Source: Aeromicrobium sp. (GTDB lineage: Bacteria > Actinomycetota > Actinomycetes > Propionibacteriales > Nocardioidaceae). Taken from it: a DNA stretch of 64,000 nucleotides. Shown here piece by piece: positions 48,858-59,074 of this stretch. The notes under the pieces were generated by a model. The model saw nothing but the letters and a program-made list of their open reading frames with translations, was not told the DNA's origin and searched no databases. Each line of letters opens with the position of its first letter. The first letter of the stretch is position 1. Position numbers and translations under genes: made by a program. The stretch spans positions 1 through 64,000 of the forward strand of contig NZ_JACMOM010000029.1 of assembly GCF_014378035.1 (NCBI RefSeq), in the 5' to 3' direction.

Positions 48858-50963
48858 TTGACCGCGACTATGCCCGACGACCTCACCGCGGGCGTCACCG
48901 TCCTGGTGCGCACCTACCAGGGTGTCGACCGCATCGAGAGGACGCTCGACTCCATCCGCGCCCAGACGCTCGACAAACATCTGTATGAAGTGCTGGTCGT
49001 GCCCAACGGCCCGGCAGACGGCACCATCGACGTCCTGCGGCGCTACCGCGAGACCCACCCGGACCTCGAGCTCCGGGTCGTCACAGCACCGGCCAAAGGC
49101 ATCGGCCTGAGCATGAACGTCGGCCTTGCGGCGGCCCGACGTGAGTACCTCACCGTGGTCGACGACGACGATCAGATCTCCGAGGAGTTCCTGGAGGCGC
49201 TCTTCGAACGGGCCGCCCCTGAACACATCGCCCACGCCTATCTCGCCAATGTCGAGGCCGACGGCACCGGATTCGCCGACTACGACACGTACATCAACCG
49301 CTCGCTCGCCAAGGCGATCGGTAGAACCGACCACCCCATCGCGGCGCCGGCCTCGATGATGTTCAACGTCTCGAAGCTCGTCTGGACCCCGTACGGGCGA
49401 GCCGTGCGGGCTCGCGAGAACCTTCGCTTCGCGACCGACGTCCTGTACTGGCACGAGCTGGTCAACACGTTCGAGCTCGAGATCTCCGTGCTGCCGACCG
49501 ACGCCCACGCGACGTACTACCGATCGCTCCGCACCGGGTCGCACTCCCGTCCTGCCGAGCTGCCGTGGGAGCCCGCGATCGAGGCGCGACCCGACGCCGT
49601 GGAGGCACTGCTACCGATCGCGAACGACCCGACCCAGTACCTCCACGAGGTCGCCCAGCGGTCGATCAAGTCGCAGGCGGTGTCGATGGGCCGGTACCTC
49701 GCGGAGCACCCGGACGAGCACCGGCGGGTGGTTCAGGCCATGGCCGCACGCGGCATCGACACATGGGTCCTCGAGCCGCTCAACCGCGGACGCGCCCGCG
49801 ATCTCGTCACCTGCTACGCCTTCCCGCCGAGCAACAACACCAGCGCGCTGGTGGCCGCACGTCGCGTCCACGCGCGAGGCGTGTGCGTCGACGTGGTCTC
49901 GCACAACATGGATGGCGTCCACGGTCGCGATGCGGCGGCCGCCGTCATCGTCGAGCCGTTCCTCGGCTCCCGCAAGTCGATCAAGGGATCGCCGAAGTTC
50001 TCCAACTGGGCCGGCGTCGTCGACTACTGCGACATCGGCATCGAGGCCATCGAGCGCTGGGAAACGATCCGCCAGACCACCTACCGATCCGTCTACAGCC
50101 GTGCCATGTGGCCGTCGTCCCACGTCCTCGCAGCGCTCTACAAGGTCCGCCACCCTGAGACGAGCTGGATCGCGGAGTTCTCCGACCCGCTGTCAGAGAA
50201 CATCCAGGGCGGACCACGCAAGGCCGGCAAGCGCGATGACGACGACCTGAGCCGTGAGATCGAGAAGGGGCTCGAAGCAGCCGGACATCCGCTGCCCAAG
50301 GATCTGGGCCTGCTGCAGTGGATTGAGCACATCGCCTACGCACTCGCCGACGAGATCGTGTTCACCAACGAGCTTCAGCAGCAGACGATGCTCACCGGCA
50401 TCGTCGACGATGCGCTCCGCGAGCGGGTCGTTGCACACACCCTGATCTCCCCACACCCGACGCTGCCGCCGGAGTTCTACCAGATCAGCACCGTCGAGTA
50501 CGCGCTCGAGCCGGGCTTCGTCCACCTCGCCTACTTCGGCGCGTTCTACCCGACCCGCGGGCTCACCGAGGTCACCGACGCGATCCGCGCGCTGCCACAG
50601 GAGTCGCGCGCGAAGCTCAAGGTGCACGTCTTCACCAAGGACCCCGACGACCTGCGGACCGAGCTACGCAAGGCCGGCATGGACAACACTGTCGTCGCCA
50701 ACCACTACGTGCCTTACCTCGACTTCCTGCACCTCACGACACTGTTCGACTGCCTGCTCGTCAATGACGCCAGGACCGCCGACACGCATCCGGTCAACCC
50801 CTACCTGCCTTCGAAGATCAGCGACTACGCCGGGTCGGGCAAGCCCGTCTGGGCGGTGGTCGAGCCGGGCAGCAGCCTCAGCCGGCTCGACGTCGCGCAC
50901 TCATCGAACCTGGGTGACGTCGACGGCGCCATCGCAGTGCTGAAGGCTCTCATCGCGTCGTAG
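48858..50963 (+). CDS. Two-domain glycosyltransferase (N-terminal GT2, C-terminal GT4-like)
   Basis: 701 aa; VTVLVRTYQGVDRIERTLDSIRAQTLDKHLYEVLVVPNGPADGT, TVVDDDDQISEEF; C-terminal PYLPSKISDYAGSGKPVWAVVEPGS. Confidence 0.87.
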   Translation: MTATMPDDLTAGVTVLVRTYQGVDRIERTLDSIRAQTLDKHLYEVLVVPNGPADGTIDVLRRYRETHPDLELRVVTAPAKGIGLSMNVGLAAARREYLTVVDDDDQISEEFLEALFERAAPEHIAHAYLANVEADGTGFADYDTYINRSLAKAIGRTDHPIAAPASMMFNVSKLVWTPYGRAVRARENLRFATDVLYWHELVNTFELEISVLPTDAHATYYRSLRTGSHSRPAELPWEPAIEARPDAVEALLPIANDPTQYLHEVAQRSIKSQAVSMGRYLAEHPDEHRRVVQAMAARGIDTWVLEPLNRGRARDLVTCYAFPPSNNTSALVAARRVHARGVCVDVVSHNMDGVHGRDAAAAVIVEPFLGSRKSIKGSPKFSNWAGVVDYCDIGIEAIERWETIRQTTYRSVYSRAMWPSSHVLAALYKVRHPETSWIAEFSDPLSENIQGGPRKAGKRDDDDLSREIEKGLEAAGHPLPKDLGLLQWIEHIAYALADEIVFTNELQQQTMLTGIVDDALRERVVAHTLISPHPTLPPEFYQISTVEYALEPGFVHLAYFGAFYPTRGLTEVTDAIRALPQESRAKLKVHVFTKDPDDLRTELRKAGMDNTVVANHYVPYLDFLHLTTLFDCLLVNDARTADTHPVNPYLPSKISDYAGSGKPVWAVVEPGSSLSRLDVAHSSNLGDVDGAIAVLKALIAS

Positions 50964-51038
50964 GCTCGACGCTCCCTGAGCCTGACCACGTGTGGTGCTC
51001 GTTGCTGGCGTGCGCTCGACCGTGACGTTGAAGGGACG

Positions 51039-51854
51039 TCAGGACTCGCCCATCACCAGCCCCTCGATCGTGTGCTTCTGGGTGATCGGGGTGAGCTCGT
51101 CGACGATCGGGCAGGCCAGATGGTCCCGGACGTTGGCCGGGAGGCTGTCCCAGAACTGTCGGGTCACCGCGAGGTCGTGGTGCTCGGAGTTGCCAGCGGT
51201 CGGGCCGTCCACGCCAAGAACCAGGACGGGTCGGGACTTGTGCGAGTGATTGGTCGTGCCGCGGTGAATCGTCAGGGCAGACCGGGCTGAGATGTCCCCC
51301 ATGCGGGGATACTTGCGGGCCGCCCGGGTCTCATAGCGTTCGTACATCTCCTTGGGTGGGAACATGCCGCTGGCGAACCGCGGGTCATCGTCCCACTGCG
51401 TGCCGGGCGCGATCTCGAACGGACCCATGTCGTCGTCGGTGTCGACGGTGGTCACGTTGAAGGCCAGCGAGGTCAGCCGTCGCTCGGCACGCGTCTCCTC
51501 GGGCATCGGAAAGTCGCGATGCCACGGCTGGTTGACCGCCCCGGCCAGGGGCACATCGAATCCGACCTCGACGACCGTCCACCCGGGTCCGAGAATCGTC
51601 TCGCTGACTTCCTGGACCCACGGATGCGCCACCAGCTCGGTGAATCCGCGCAGAGCCTCAGGGTGGATCTCGACGTAGTAGCGGTGCGGTCCGCGGCCGA
51701 CGGCGCCGCCCTCTCGACCCCGCGCCTCGAGGAAGGCTGCGTCGACGTCCTCCGCCAGGTGCTCCACCCACGCCCGGCTGAATGCGCCCCTTCGGCCGAT
51801 GATGCCGTCGGTACAGATGGTGTGCGAGATCTCTGCCGTGTCAATGGCGTCCAT
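51039..51854 (-). CDS. Phytanoyl-CoA dioxygenase (PhyH) family protein
   Basis: Start MDAIDTAEISHTICTDG; WHRDFP HxD motif and TIHRGTTNHSHKSRPVLVLG distal His/Arg. Confidence 0.88.
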   Translation of the reverse strand: MDAIDTAEISHTICTDGIIGRRGAFSRAWVEHLAEDVDAAFLEARGREGGAVGRGPHRYYVEIHPEALRGFTELVAHPWVQEVSETILGPGWTVVEVGFDVPLAGAVNQPWHRDFPMPEETRAERRLTSLAFNVTTVDTDDDMGPFEIAPGTQWDDDPRFASGMFPPKEMYERYETRAARKYPRMGDISARSALTIHRGTTNHSHKSRPVLVLGVDGPTAGNSEHHDLAVTRQFWDSLPANVRDHLACPIVDELTPITQKHTIEGLVMGES

Positions 51855-51888
51855 GTCATACCTCTTTCGATGAGTTCGACCTATCATG

Positions 51889-51908
51889 AGTTTGCAACGT
51901 TGCAAACT
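51889..51908. promoter_or_regulatory. LacI-family operator palindrome between phyH-like and lacI-like genes
   Basis: Perfect 20-bp palindrome AGTTTGCAACGTTGCAAACT with central CG, typical of LacI-family operators. Confidence 0.85.
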
Positions 51909-51943
51909 GGAACGCAACCCTCCGTCGACGGAGGAGAAGGCGG

Positions 51944-52969
51944 GTGGGACCCATCAGCGTCAATCTCCGTACGGTGGCCGAGCACGCTGGCGTCTCCGTG
52001 CGCACGGTCTCGAACGTGGTCAACGGGTACGCGCACGTCTCACCGACGATGCGCGAACGCGTTCAGCGGTCGATCGACGACCTCGGCTACCGCCCCAACC
52101 TGGCTGCACGAACGCTGCGGAGCGGGCGGACGGGGGTGATCGGCCTGGTCATCCCGGAGGTTCACTCCCCCTACTTCAGCGAGCTGGCCTCGGCGATCGT
52201 CCGTCTGGCCGCGGAGCGTGGCTGGATGGTGCACATCGACCAGACCGAAGGTGACGCCGCACGCGAACGACGCCTGGTCGAGGGGTCCACCAGCCAGCTG
52301 GTCGACGGGATGATCGTGAGTCCGTGGGCTCTCACGGCGGCCGACCTGTCGGCACGGGCTCCCGGCGCGGTACCGATGGTGATGCTGGGCGAGCGGGAGT
52401 CCGACGGCCTCATCGATCATGTCGCCATCGACAACGTGGGTGCGGCACGGCAGGCGACCGAGCACCTGATATCGACCGGGCGCACGCGCATCGCCGCCGT
52501 CGGCCTGCAACCCCATCTGGCCAACGGCACGGCGCAACAGCGGTTCGACGGCTTCAGCCGAGCCATGGACGAGGCGGGTCTGTCGGCGCACGCGGGGGTG
52601 GCGGTCCGGGCACTGCACCGAGCGGACGGTGCGGCTGCCGTGGCACAGCTCTTCGACGATCGTTCGAACCCCCCGGACGCGCTGTTCTGCTTCACCGACG
52701 AGCTGGCGCTCGGCGTCCTGCGAGCCGTGGCCGACCGGGGACTGGCCGTGCCCCGAGACTTGGCGCTCGTGGGTTTCGACGACATCGAGGACGGGCGCTA
52801 CGCGGTCCCGTCCTTGACCACAGTCTCCCCGTCAAAGGACGCACTCGCAGCGTCGTGCCTGCAGTGTCTGGACGACCGCCTCACCGAGCCCCATCGTGCC
52901 GTGCGCAACGTCGTCGTGGCGCACACGCTCGAGATCCGCGAAAGCAGCCGGTCGTCACCACTGCCGTAG
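51944..52969 (+). CDS. LacI family transcriptional regulator
   Basis: 341 aa; VNLRTVAEHAGVSVRTVSNVVNGYAHVSPTMRERVQRSIDDLGYRPN HTH-hinge; periplasmic-binding-like core. Confidence 0.96.
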   Translation: MGPISVNLRTVAEHAGVSVRTVSNVVNGYAHVSPTMRERVQRSIDDLGYRPNLAARTLRSGRTGVIGLVIPEVHSPYFSELASAIVRLAAERGWMVHIDQTEGDAARERRLVEGSTSQLVDGMIVSPWALTAADLSARAPGAVPMVMLGERESDGLIDHVAIDNVGAARQATEHLISTGRTRIAAVGLQPHLANGTAQQRFDGFSRAMDEAGLSAHAGVAVRALHRADGAAAVAQLFDDRSNPPDALFCFTDELALGVLRAVADRGLAVPRDLALVGFDDIEDGRYAVPSLTTVSPSKDALAASCLQCLDDRLTEPHRAVRNVVVAHTLEIRESSRSSPLP

Positions 52970-52995
52970 CCACCGGCTCGCCCCGCGAGTGCCTC

Positions 52996-54090
52996 TCAGC
53001 GCGCGAGAAACGCGGCTATCACGGTGGCGATGCGCTCGCCGGCATGGCCGTCCCACAGCGGGGGCGTCGTGCCGTCGCCGCTGCCGTGACCGTCGATGAC
53101 GGGCTGCAGTCGCTCGAGCAGGTTGTCAACCGTCACCAGCTGGTTGGTGCCGTGGGTGATCGTCACCGGACGTTCGGTGTTGGGGCGCAACGTCAGGCAC
53201 GGGATGCCGAGCATCGTCGTCTCCTCCTGCACGCCGCCCGAGTCGGTCACGACCGCGACACTGCCGCGCACCAGGCCGATGAACTCGACGTAGCCGAGCG
53301 GCTCGATGACCGTGACGCCCGGGTGGTCCATCAGGCCCGCGGCAGCGAAGCTCGCGCGGCCGCGGGGGTGCAACGGGATGACGACGCGGGTCGTGTCGGC
53401 AGCGGCGTGCAACGCCCTGACGATCGACGCCGCGGTGCCCGGGTCGTCGACGTTGGCCGGGCGGTGCAGCGTGGCAACGAGGTAGGGACCTTCGAGCGAC
53501 AGCTGCTGGCGAACGGCATCGGCGTCGAACGAGTCGAGGTTCGAGAGCAGGGTGTCGATCATGGGGTTGCCGACGAAGTGGATCCTGTCGGCCGCGATGC
53601 CCTCGGTGCCGAGGTGCACATTGGCGTCGGGGCTGGTGGTGAACAGCAGGTTGGCGAGGGCATCGGTCACGACCCGGTTGACCTCCTCGGGCATCGTCCG
53701 GTCGGAGCTGCGCAGACCGGCCTCGACGTGAGCCACCGGGATCAGCAGCTTTGCGGCAACCAACGTGGCGGCGACTGTGGAGTTGACGTCGCCGTACACC
53801 ACGACGAGAGCAGGCGGCTCAGCGACGAACATGTCCTCCAGCGCCATCATGACCTTGGCGGTCTGGTGCGCGTGGGTGCCCGATCCGACGCCGAGGTTGA
53901 CGTCGGGCTCGGGCAGGCCGAGCTGTTGGAAGAACACCTCCGACATCACCGGGTCGTAGTGCTGGCCGGTGTGCACCAGCACCTGGCGGATGCCATGGGC
54001 GGCCAGCGCCTTGATGACCGGCGCCGCCTTGGGAAAGTTCGGACGGGCACCCGTCACGTGGACGACGTGTGCCGCGGAGGTCTCGCTCAT
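52996..54090 (-). CDS. wecB: UDP-N-acetylglucosamine 2-epimerase (non-hydrolysing)
   Basis: 364 aa; TGARPNFPKAAPVIKAL, TGQHYDPVMSEVFFQQLGL, VHGDVNST-like VYGDVNSTVAATLVAAKL, TDSGGVQEETTMLGIPCLTLRPNTERP. Confidence 0.96.
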   Translation of the reverse strand: MSETSAAHVVHVTGARPNFPKAAPVIKALAAHGIRQVLVHTGQHYDPVMSEVFFQQLGLPEPDVNLGVGSGTHAHQTAKVMMALEDMFVAEPPALVVVYGDVNSTVAATLVAAKLLIPVAHVEAGLRSSDRTMPEEVNRVVTDALANLLFTTSPDANVHLGTEGIAADRIHFVGNPMIDTLLSNLDSFDADAVRQQLSLEGPYLVATLHRPANVDDPGTAASIVRALHAAADTTRVVIPLHPRGRASFAAAGLMDHPGVTVIEPLGYVEFIGLVRGSVAVVTDSGGVQEETTMLGIPCLTLRPNTERPVTITHGTNQLVTVDNLLERLQPVIDGHGSGDGTTPPLWDGHAGERIATVIAAFLAR

Positions 54091-54245
54091 GTGCTTCTTC
54101 CCGTCGGGTCTGCGGTGCGGTGAGGCGATCGCCCCGCAAGGTTATCGCCGAAGCGTCGGCGCTCCGGCCAGGGTGCGGCGCGGGTCCGGTAAAGTCCGCA
54201 TCGATCGGCTCCTTCGGGAACAACGGGCCGGGAAACGGGCTGGGA

Positions 54246-56711
54246 GTGGATTCAACGGTGCTGAGCACGACGGCCGCGGCGCTTCCCCCGACCCTGGTAC
54301 CGCTGGCAACATCGGGCATCGTCTCCCCCGCAGCCATCGTCAAGACGCTGCTCCGCTTTGAGTACGCCGGCGGCGAGGACCTCATCGCCCACATGGCATC
54401 AGGCGGCACCCAGACATTCGCCGACATCCAGCAGGCGGCCCGGTCGTTCGCAGCAGGCGACACCGCCGACGTCAAGTCCCTGAGCTCGCCGGGCCTCTAC
54501 GCGTTGGCCTTCCTCACCGCCGGGCTCGACACCGGTGACGCCGCCCTCGCCCGCGCCGCCGACCTCTTCGCGCTGGCCCGCCGCGTGGCCCGTCGCCACG
54601 GCACCCCCACCGAGCACGCCGACCTCGACCTCCAGACCAACCTGCGGGCCGGCCGCCTTCACTACGTGCGGCGCCACCTCACCACCCGTGGTCTTGGTCC
54701 GTGGGTCAGATGGGCGATCTCAGCCGACCTGGCCAACCCGTTCGCACCCTCCGCCCAGCGCGACCACGGTGGTAAGGCGACAGACGACTGGCAGATGATC
54801 TTCGACGAGCCTTTCCTGAGGCACGGCATCGCGCCGGTGCGCATCGCCGACCCGGCTGCACCATTCGACAGCGTGCACGCCGTGGGGGCCGAAGACCGCC
54901 GCGCGACGGTCGACGGGCCGCTCGTCAGCATCGTGATGCCGATCTATTCGCCCTCCGCCAGCTTGGTCACCGCTGTCCGCTCGCTCGTCACCCAGTCGTG
55001 GAAGAACCTGCAGGTCATCATGGTCGACGACGCCAGCCCCGAGGAGTTCGCACCGGTGTTCGCCGAGGCCTGCGCGCTCGACGACCGCGTCGAGTACGTG
55101 CGGATGCCTACCAACGGCGGTGCCTACCGCGCCCGCAACCACGGCGTATCACTGGCCCGCGGTGAATTCGTCGGCTTCCAGGACGCCGACGACTGGTCGC
55201 ACCCCGAACGCGTCGAGCGGCAGATGCAGATGTTCGACCGCGACCCTGCCCTCGTGGCCACCCTGTCCAAGGCAATCCGGCTGTACCCAGACCTGCGCAT
55301 CACCAAGGTCGGCTCACAGCCGTTCGAGAAGAACGCGCCCTCGCTGATCTTCCGTCGCCAGCTCGTGGTCGACAGGCTCGGACGCTACGACGACATGCGC
55401 AAGGCCGCCGACACCGAGTTCATCGAGCGCCTCGCCGCGGTGTTCGGTGCCGCGAGCGTCGTCACGCTCGAGGAGCCCCTTGCCCTCTACCAGCTCACTG
55501 ACGGCTCACTGTCCCGTGCAGATTTCCGCATCGGCTGGCACCGCGACGCGCGGGTGTCGTATCACGCGGGCTTCCGGCACTGGCACCGCCAGATCATCAG
55601 GAGGGGCGCAGACCCTGTCGTGGAGTCGCCCGCTGGGCGCGCCTTCCCTGCTCCCCCGGAGTTCGAGGGGGTGCCCTATCCCGACGAGCGGCCCGACGTC
55701 GTCGTTCTCGCCGACACCCGCGCGGGCCTCGTGGACGTCAGCGGCCTGCCCGTCGCGATCGAGGCTCTTGCCAACGCCGGGCTCCGGGTCGGCCTCGCCC
55801 GCGGGGAGGCCTTGCGGCACGCCGCAGTGAAGCGCACCTACCCGCGAGCCGCGATCCTCGACGTCCTCGCCGCCGGCCACGCCTCGTGGGCGCCACTCGG
55901 CGCCTCCCTCACCCCCCGTGCTCTGCTGGTGAGCGACCCGCACCTGTTGGCTCTGACGCGGGTCGAGGGCGCGGTGAACATGCGTCCCGGCCGGGTGATC
56001 GTGGTCGCCGGGCCCGCAGTGTCCTACGATCCCGTCGCGGTCGAGCGGGTCGTGCGCGAGCTGTTCGATCGCAACGTCGAGTGGCTGCCCGCCTCGCGCG
56101 ACGTGACCGAGGCCCTCCGGTCGGCCGGGATCACGGGGCACCTTCACCAGCCGCTGCTTGCCGAGGCCGTCCGGGTCAGCCATTTCACCTCACGGCTGCA
56201 CACCGACCGCCCGGTGATAGGAACCTCGGACTCCTCGCGGTTCGCTGCCGACCGGGCCGACCGCCGTGGCCTGCTCGACCTCCTGCCGCAAGGCGACCGC
56301 CACGACGTACGCCTGCTCGAGTCGACCGACCGGTCCGCCACCTATGGCGGACGCAGCTGGCTGGGTTTTCCCCCCGAGATGCTCTCCACCACGGAGTTCC
56401 TCGACCAGTGCGACTTCTACGTCGGCCTGCCGCCACGACATGCCGGCGCCAGCCTGCTGCGCCCCGTTCTCGAGGCGATGTCGCGGGGATGCGTGCCGAT
56501 CGTTCACGAAGGCCTACGACCGGTGCTCGGCAATGCCGCGACCTACTACGGCGAGCGGTCGGTGGCGTCGATCGTCGACGAGGTGTGGGGCGACCCGGCA
56601 GCATTCACCTCGCGGCAGGGAACCGCACTCGCGTTCTGTCACAATGAAATTTCCGGTGAGGCGTTCGCCTCGGCCGTCGCCCACCTCCTGACTGCGGACC
56701 GATCGTCATGA
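54246..56711 (+). CDS. Large glycosyltransferase with internal GT2 domain
   Basis: GTG start (ORF open to 54069); VSIVMPIYSPSASLVTAVRSLVTQSWKNLQVIMVDDASPEEF, GFQDADDWSHPERVERQ. Confidence 0.87.
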   Translation: MDSTVLSTTAAALPPTLVPLATSGIVSPAAIVKTLLRFEYAGGEDLIAHMASGGTQTFADIQQAARSFAAGDTADVKSLSSPGLYALAFLTAGLDTGDAALARAADLFALARRVARRHGTPTEHADLDLQTNLRAGRLHYVRRHLTTRGLGPWVRWAISADLANPFAPSAQRDHGGKATDDWQMIFDEPFLRHGIAPVRIADPAAPFDSVHAVGAEDRRATVDGPLVSIVMPIYSPSASLVTAVRSLVTQSWKNLQVIMVDDASPEEFAPVFAEACALDDRVEYVRMPTNGGAYRARNHGVSLARGEFVGFQDADDWSHPERVERQMQMFDRDPALVATLSKAIRLYPDLRITKVGSQPFEKNAPSLIFRRQLVVDRLGRYDDMRKAADTEFIERLAAVFGAASVVTLEEPLALYQLTDGSLSRADFRIGWHRDARVSYHAGFRHWHRQIIRRGADPVVESPAGRAFPAPPEFEGVPYPDERPDVVVLADTRAGLVDVSGLPVAIEALANAGLRVGLARGEALRHAAVKRTYPRAAILDVLAAGHASWAPLGASLTPRALLVSDPHLLALTRVEGAVNMRPGRVIVVAGPAVSYDPVAVERVVRELFDRNVEWLPASRDVTEALRSAGITGHLHQPLLAEAVRVSHFTSRLHTDRPVIGTSDSSRFAADRADRRGLLDLLPQGDRHDVRLLESTDRSATYGGRSWLGFPPEMLSTTEFLDQCDFYVGLPPRHAGASLLRPVLEAMSRGCVPIVHEGLRPVLGNAATYYGERSVASIVDEVWGDPAAFTSRQGTALAFCHNEISGEAFASAVAHLLTADRSS

Positions 56712-57064
56712 CTTCTTCTTCCCCCCAGGCCCGCGTGCGCACCATCCTGTCGAGACTGGGCTTGTCGAGGCTGGGCTTGTCGAGGCTGAGCCTCACCCGA
56801 CTCGTGGTGCCGGCGACGGTCATCCTCGTCGTGGTCGGCCTCATCGCTGTCATGACCGACCACACCCGCTGGGCCGTTGCCGCGGTGCTGCTGCTGCAAG
56901 CCGTGGTGGTGCTCGCTGTGCTCGACCAGCGTGGTGCCGTCCCTGAGTCCGAACGCCGCATCGCCCAACGCGTCGACCAGGCATCGGCCCGCACCCTCGC
57001 CGATCTCAGCAGGGTGCGCCAGCAGCTGCTCGCTGCTCTCGACGAGACCCGCACGAAGGACTGA
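56708..57064 (+). CDS. Small membrane protein with LGLSR repeats
   Basis: 118 aa; 4-bp ATGA overlap with upstream stop; tandem LGLSR repeats then two TM-like segments and C-terminal helix. Confidence 0.75.
   Translation: MTSSSPQARVRTILSRLGLSRLGLSRLSLTRLVVPATVILVVVGLIAVMTDHTRWAVAAVLLLQAVVVLAVLDQRGAVPESERRIAQRVDQASARTLADLSRVRQQLLAALDETRTKD
56748..56792 (+). repeat. 15-bp coding tandem repeat, three copies
   Basis: TGTCGAGACTGGGCT / TGTCGAGGCTGGGCT / TGTCGAGGCTGAGCC. Confidence 0.9.
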
Positions 57065-57068
57065 ACGG

Positions 57069-59030
57069 GTGCAGATCACCGGCGACCTGACCATCGCGGC
57101 GGTCACCCCCGGCGACGTCGCCGGGTCGGTCACCAGGCAGCTCGACCTCACGACCACCCGTTACGTGACATTCACCGACGACGGCGTCGATGAGCCCGGG
57201 CTGTCGAAGTTCCTCGCCCACGCGCGCCGGACCGCCGAGCTGTGCGATCTCGTCGATCCGGCCGTGCCCCTGCTCGTGCTGAGTGGTCCCCACGACCACG
57301 CCGTCGTGGTGGCCTACCGGACATGGCTGGCGGGTCGCGAGGCAGTGACCGACGTCGATGCCTACCTCGCGCTGCTCCCGTTCCGCAGCATCGGCGCCAG
57401 CCTCCACGGTGTCGATGTTGTCGACGGCGGAGACACTGTTCGCCTGACCGGCACCTGTCGCAGAGACGGTGTCGAGGGACAGGTGCGCCCCGACGATGTC
57501 ATCGACCTCAGGGTCATCGATCGCGCCGGCGCGGTCCGCCTGTCGGTGCACACAGAGCCCCGCCTGCGGTACGAGGACAGCTCTGTGCGCTGGACCGGCT
57601 TCACGGCGGACCTCCCGGTCGATCAGCTTCCCACCGGGACCCTGCGACTCGAGCTCGACGCTCCCGTGCCCGGCAATCACGTCGTGCGGCGACCACTGGC
57701 ATGCGCTGACGGTGCGCTGGCGTCCTCCCGCCCGGTCACGATGAGCGGCAAGCGGTTGCAGCTCGTCCCGGCCCGAGGCACCGAGGAGGCCGAGCTCGTC
57801 GTGGCTACGTCCTCGCGCCTGCGGTGGGGCCTGTCAATGGCGCTGCGCGACCTGCGTGTGATGCACCGCCGGCGGTCGTTCTGGTGGGTGCGGTCGGCGC
57901 GCCTGCTGACCCGGCCTGTCTACGGTTGTCGCCGCGGGCCGATCTGGCTCGTCGGGGAGCGGTCCGACACTGCGCGCGACAACGGATTCCACCTCTTCAG
58001 CCACCTCCGTAGAGAACATCCCGACATTCGCGCCTACTACGTCATCGACAAGGACAGCGACCAGCTGGAACGCGTGTCCGGGCTGGGCAGGGTCGTCGCG
58101 CACTCGTCGTGGCGTCACCGGCTGCTGATGCTGCATGCTGTCGTGCTGGCGAACGCCTACTCGATCAAGCACATGGCACCGCGGCAGTGGGACGCCAGCG
58201 CCTACATGCGCCAGTTCGCCTGGCGGGTGGGGTCGCACCGCGTCTACCTCAAGCACGGCATCAACCTCAACACCCTTGCCCTGCGGCGTCGCATCGGCGG
58301 CTACGACCTGTACCTCACGGCCAGCGAGGCAGAGACCGTCGCCGCCCGGGCGACCTCGGGTTACGACCAACAGGTCGCCCTCACCGGCCTCCCTCGCTAC
58401 GACGCCCTCGTGCCCACACCGCGGAGCCGCACGATCATGTTCATGCCGACGTGGCGGATGTACCTCACCGCGGGGCTCTTCAGCAACGAGACCGCCAAGG
58501 TGCCGTTCGAGGGCTCCCTCTACCAACGGTTCATGCTCGACTTCGTGTCGAGCCAGCGCCTCGCCCACATGCTCGAGCGTCACGACCACCGCCTGCAGCT
58601 CATGCCTCACTACAACCTGCGCGAGCACCTCGGCGGGCTCGACACGGGCAGCGATCGCATCACCGTCCTCAATGGCGCTGCGGCCGACATCCAGGACCTG
58701 ATGCGCGAGTGCGACCTGTTCGTCACCGACCACTCGTCGGTGCACTTCGACCTCGCCTACCTCGGCACGCCCGTCGTCTACTCGCACTTCGACGCCGAGG
58801 ACTACCGCCGCGGCCACGCCGACTCCAGCTGGTTCGACCACGAGCGCGACGGCTTCGGGCCGGTGACCTACGATCTCGACAGCACCCTCGACGCCGTCGA
58901 GCACTACCTCGCCAACGGCTGCGAGCGCGAGCCGGAGTACGACCGTCGCGCCCAGCAGGCATTCGCCTTCCACGACCGCGACAACTCCCGACGCGCCGTC
59001 GCAGCAATCGAGGCTCTGCTGCGCTTCTGA
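57069..59030 (+). CDS. CDP-glycerol glycerophosphotransferase family protein (TagF-like)
   Basis: GTG start; YLKHGINLNTLALRRR, VALTGLPRYDALV, MPTWRMYL, DLFVTDHSSVHFDLAYLGTPVVYSHFD. Confidence 0.9.
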   Translation: MQITGDLTIAAVTPGDVAGSVTRQLDLTTTRYVTFTDDGVDEPGLSKFLAHARRTAELCDLVDPAVPLLVLSGPHDHAVVVAYRTWLAGREAVTDVDAYLALLPFRSIGASLHGVDVVDGGDTVRLTGTCRRDGVEGQVRPDDVIDLRVIDRAGAVRLSVHTEPRLRYEDSSVRWTGFTADLPVDQLPTGTLRLELDAPVPGNHVVRRPLACADGALASSRPVTMSGKRLQLVPARGTEEAELVVATSSRLRWGLSMALRDLRVMHRRRSFWWVRSARLLTRPVYGCRRGPIWLVGERSDTARDNGFHLFSHLRREHPDIRAYYVIDKDSDQLERVSGLGRVVAHSSWRHRLLMLHAVVLANAYSIKHMAPRQWDASAYMRQFAWRVGSHRVYLKHGINLNTLALRRRIGGYDLYLTASEAETVAARATSGYDQQVALTGLPRYDALVPTPRSRTIMFMPTWRMYLTAGLFSNETAKVPFEGSLYQRFMLDFVSSQRLAHMLERHDHRLQLMPHYNLREHLGGLDTGSDRITVLNGAAADIQDLMRECDLFVTDHSSVHFDLAYLGTPVVYSHFDAEDYRRGHADSSWFDHERDGFGPVTYDLDSTLDAVEHYLANGCEREPEYDRRAQQAFAFHDRDNSRRAVAAIEALLRF

Positions 59031-59074
59031 TCTCGCGAGGTCAGCAGAATCTCAGGGTCAGCATCAACTCAGGG

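Noticed and set aside
51889-51908. Reading the TTTGCAACGTTGCAAA palindrome as a terminator hairpin
   Set aside because: Zero-spacer palindrome between divergent promoters with central CG; geometry fits a repressor operator, not a terminator.
52324-54123. 599-aa plus-strand ORF
   Set aside because: Overlaps lacI in another frame and is antisense to wecB; shadow ORF.
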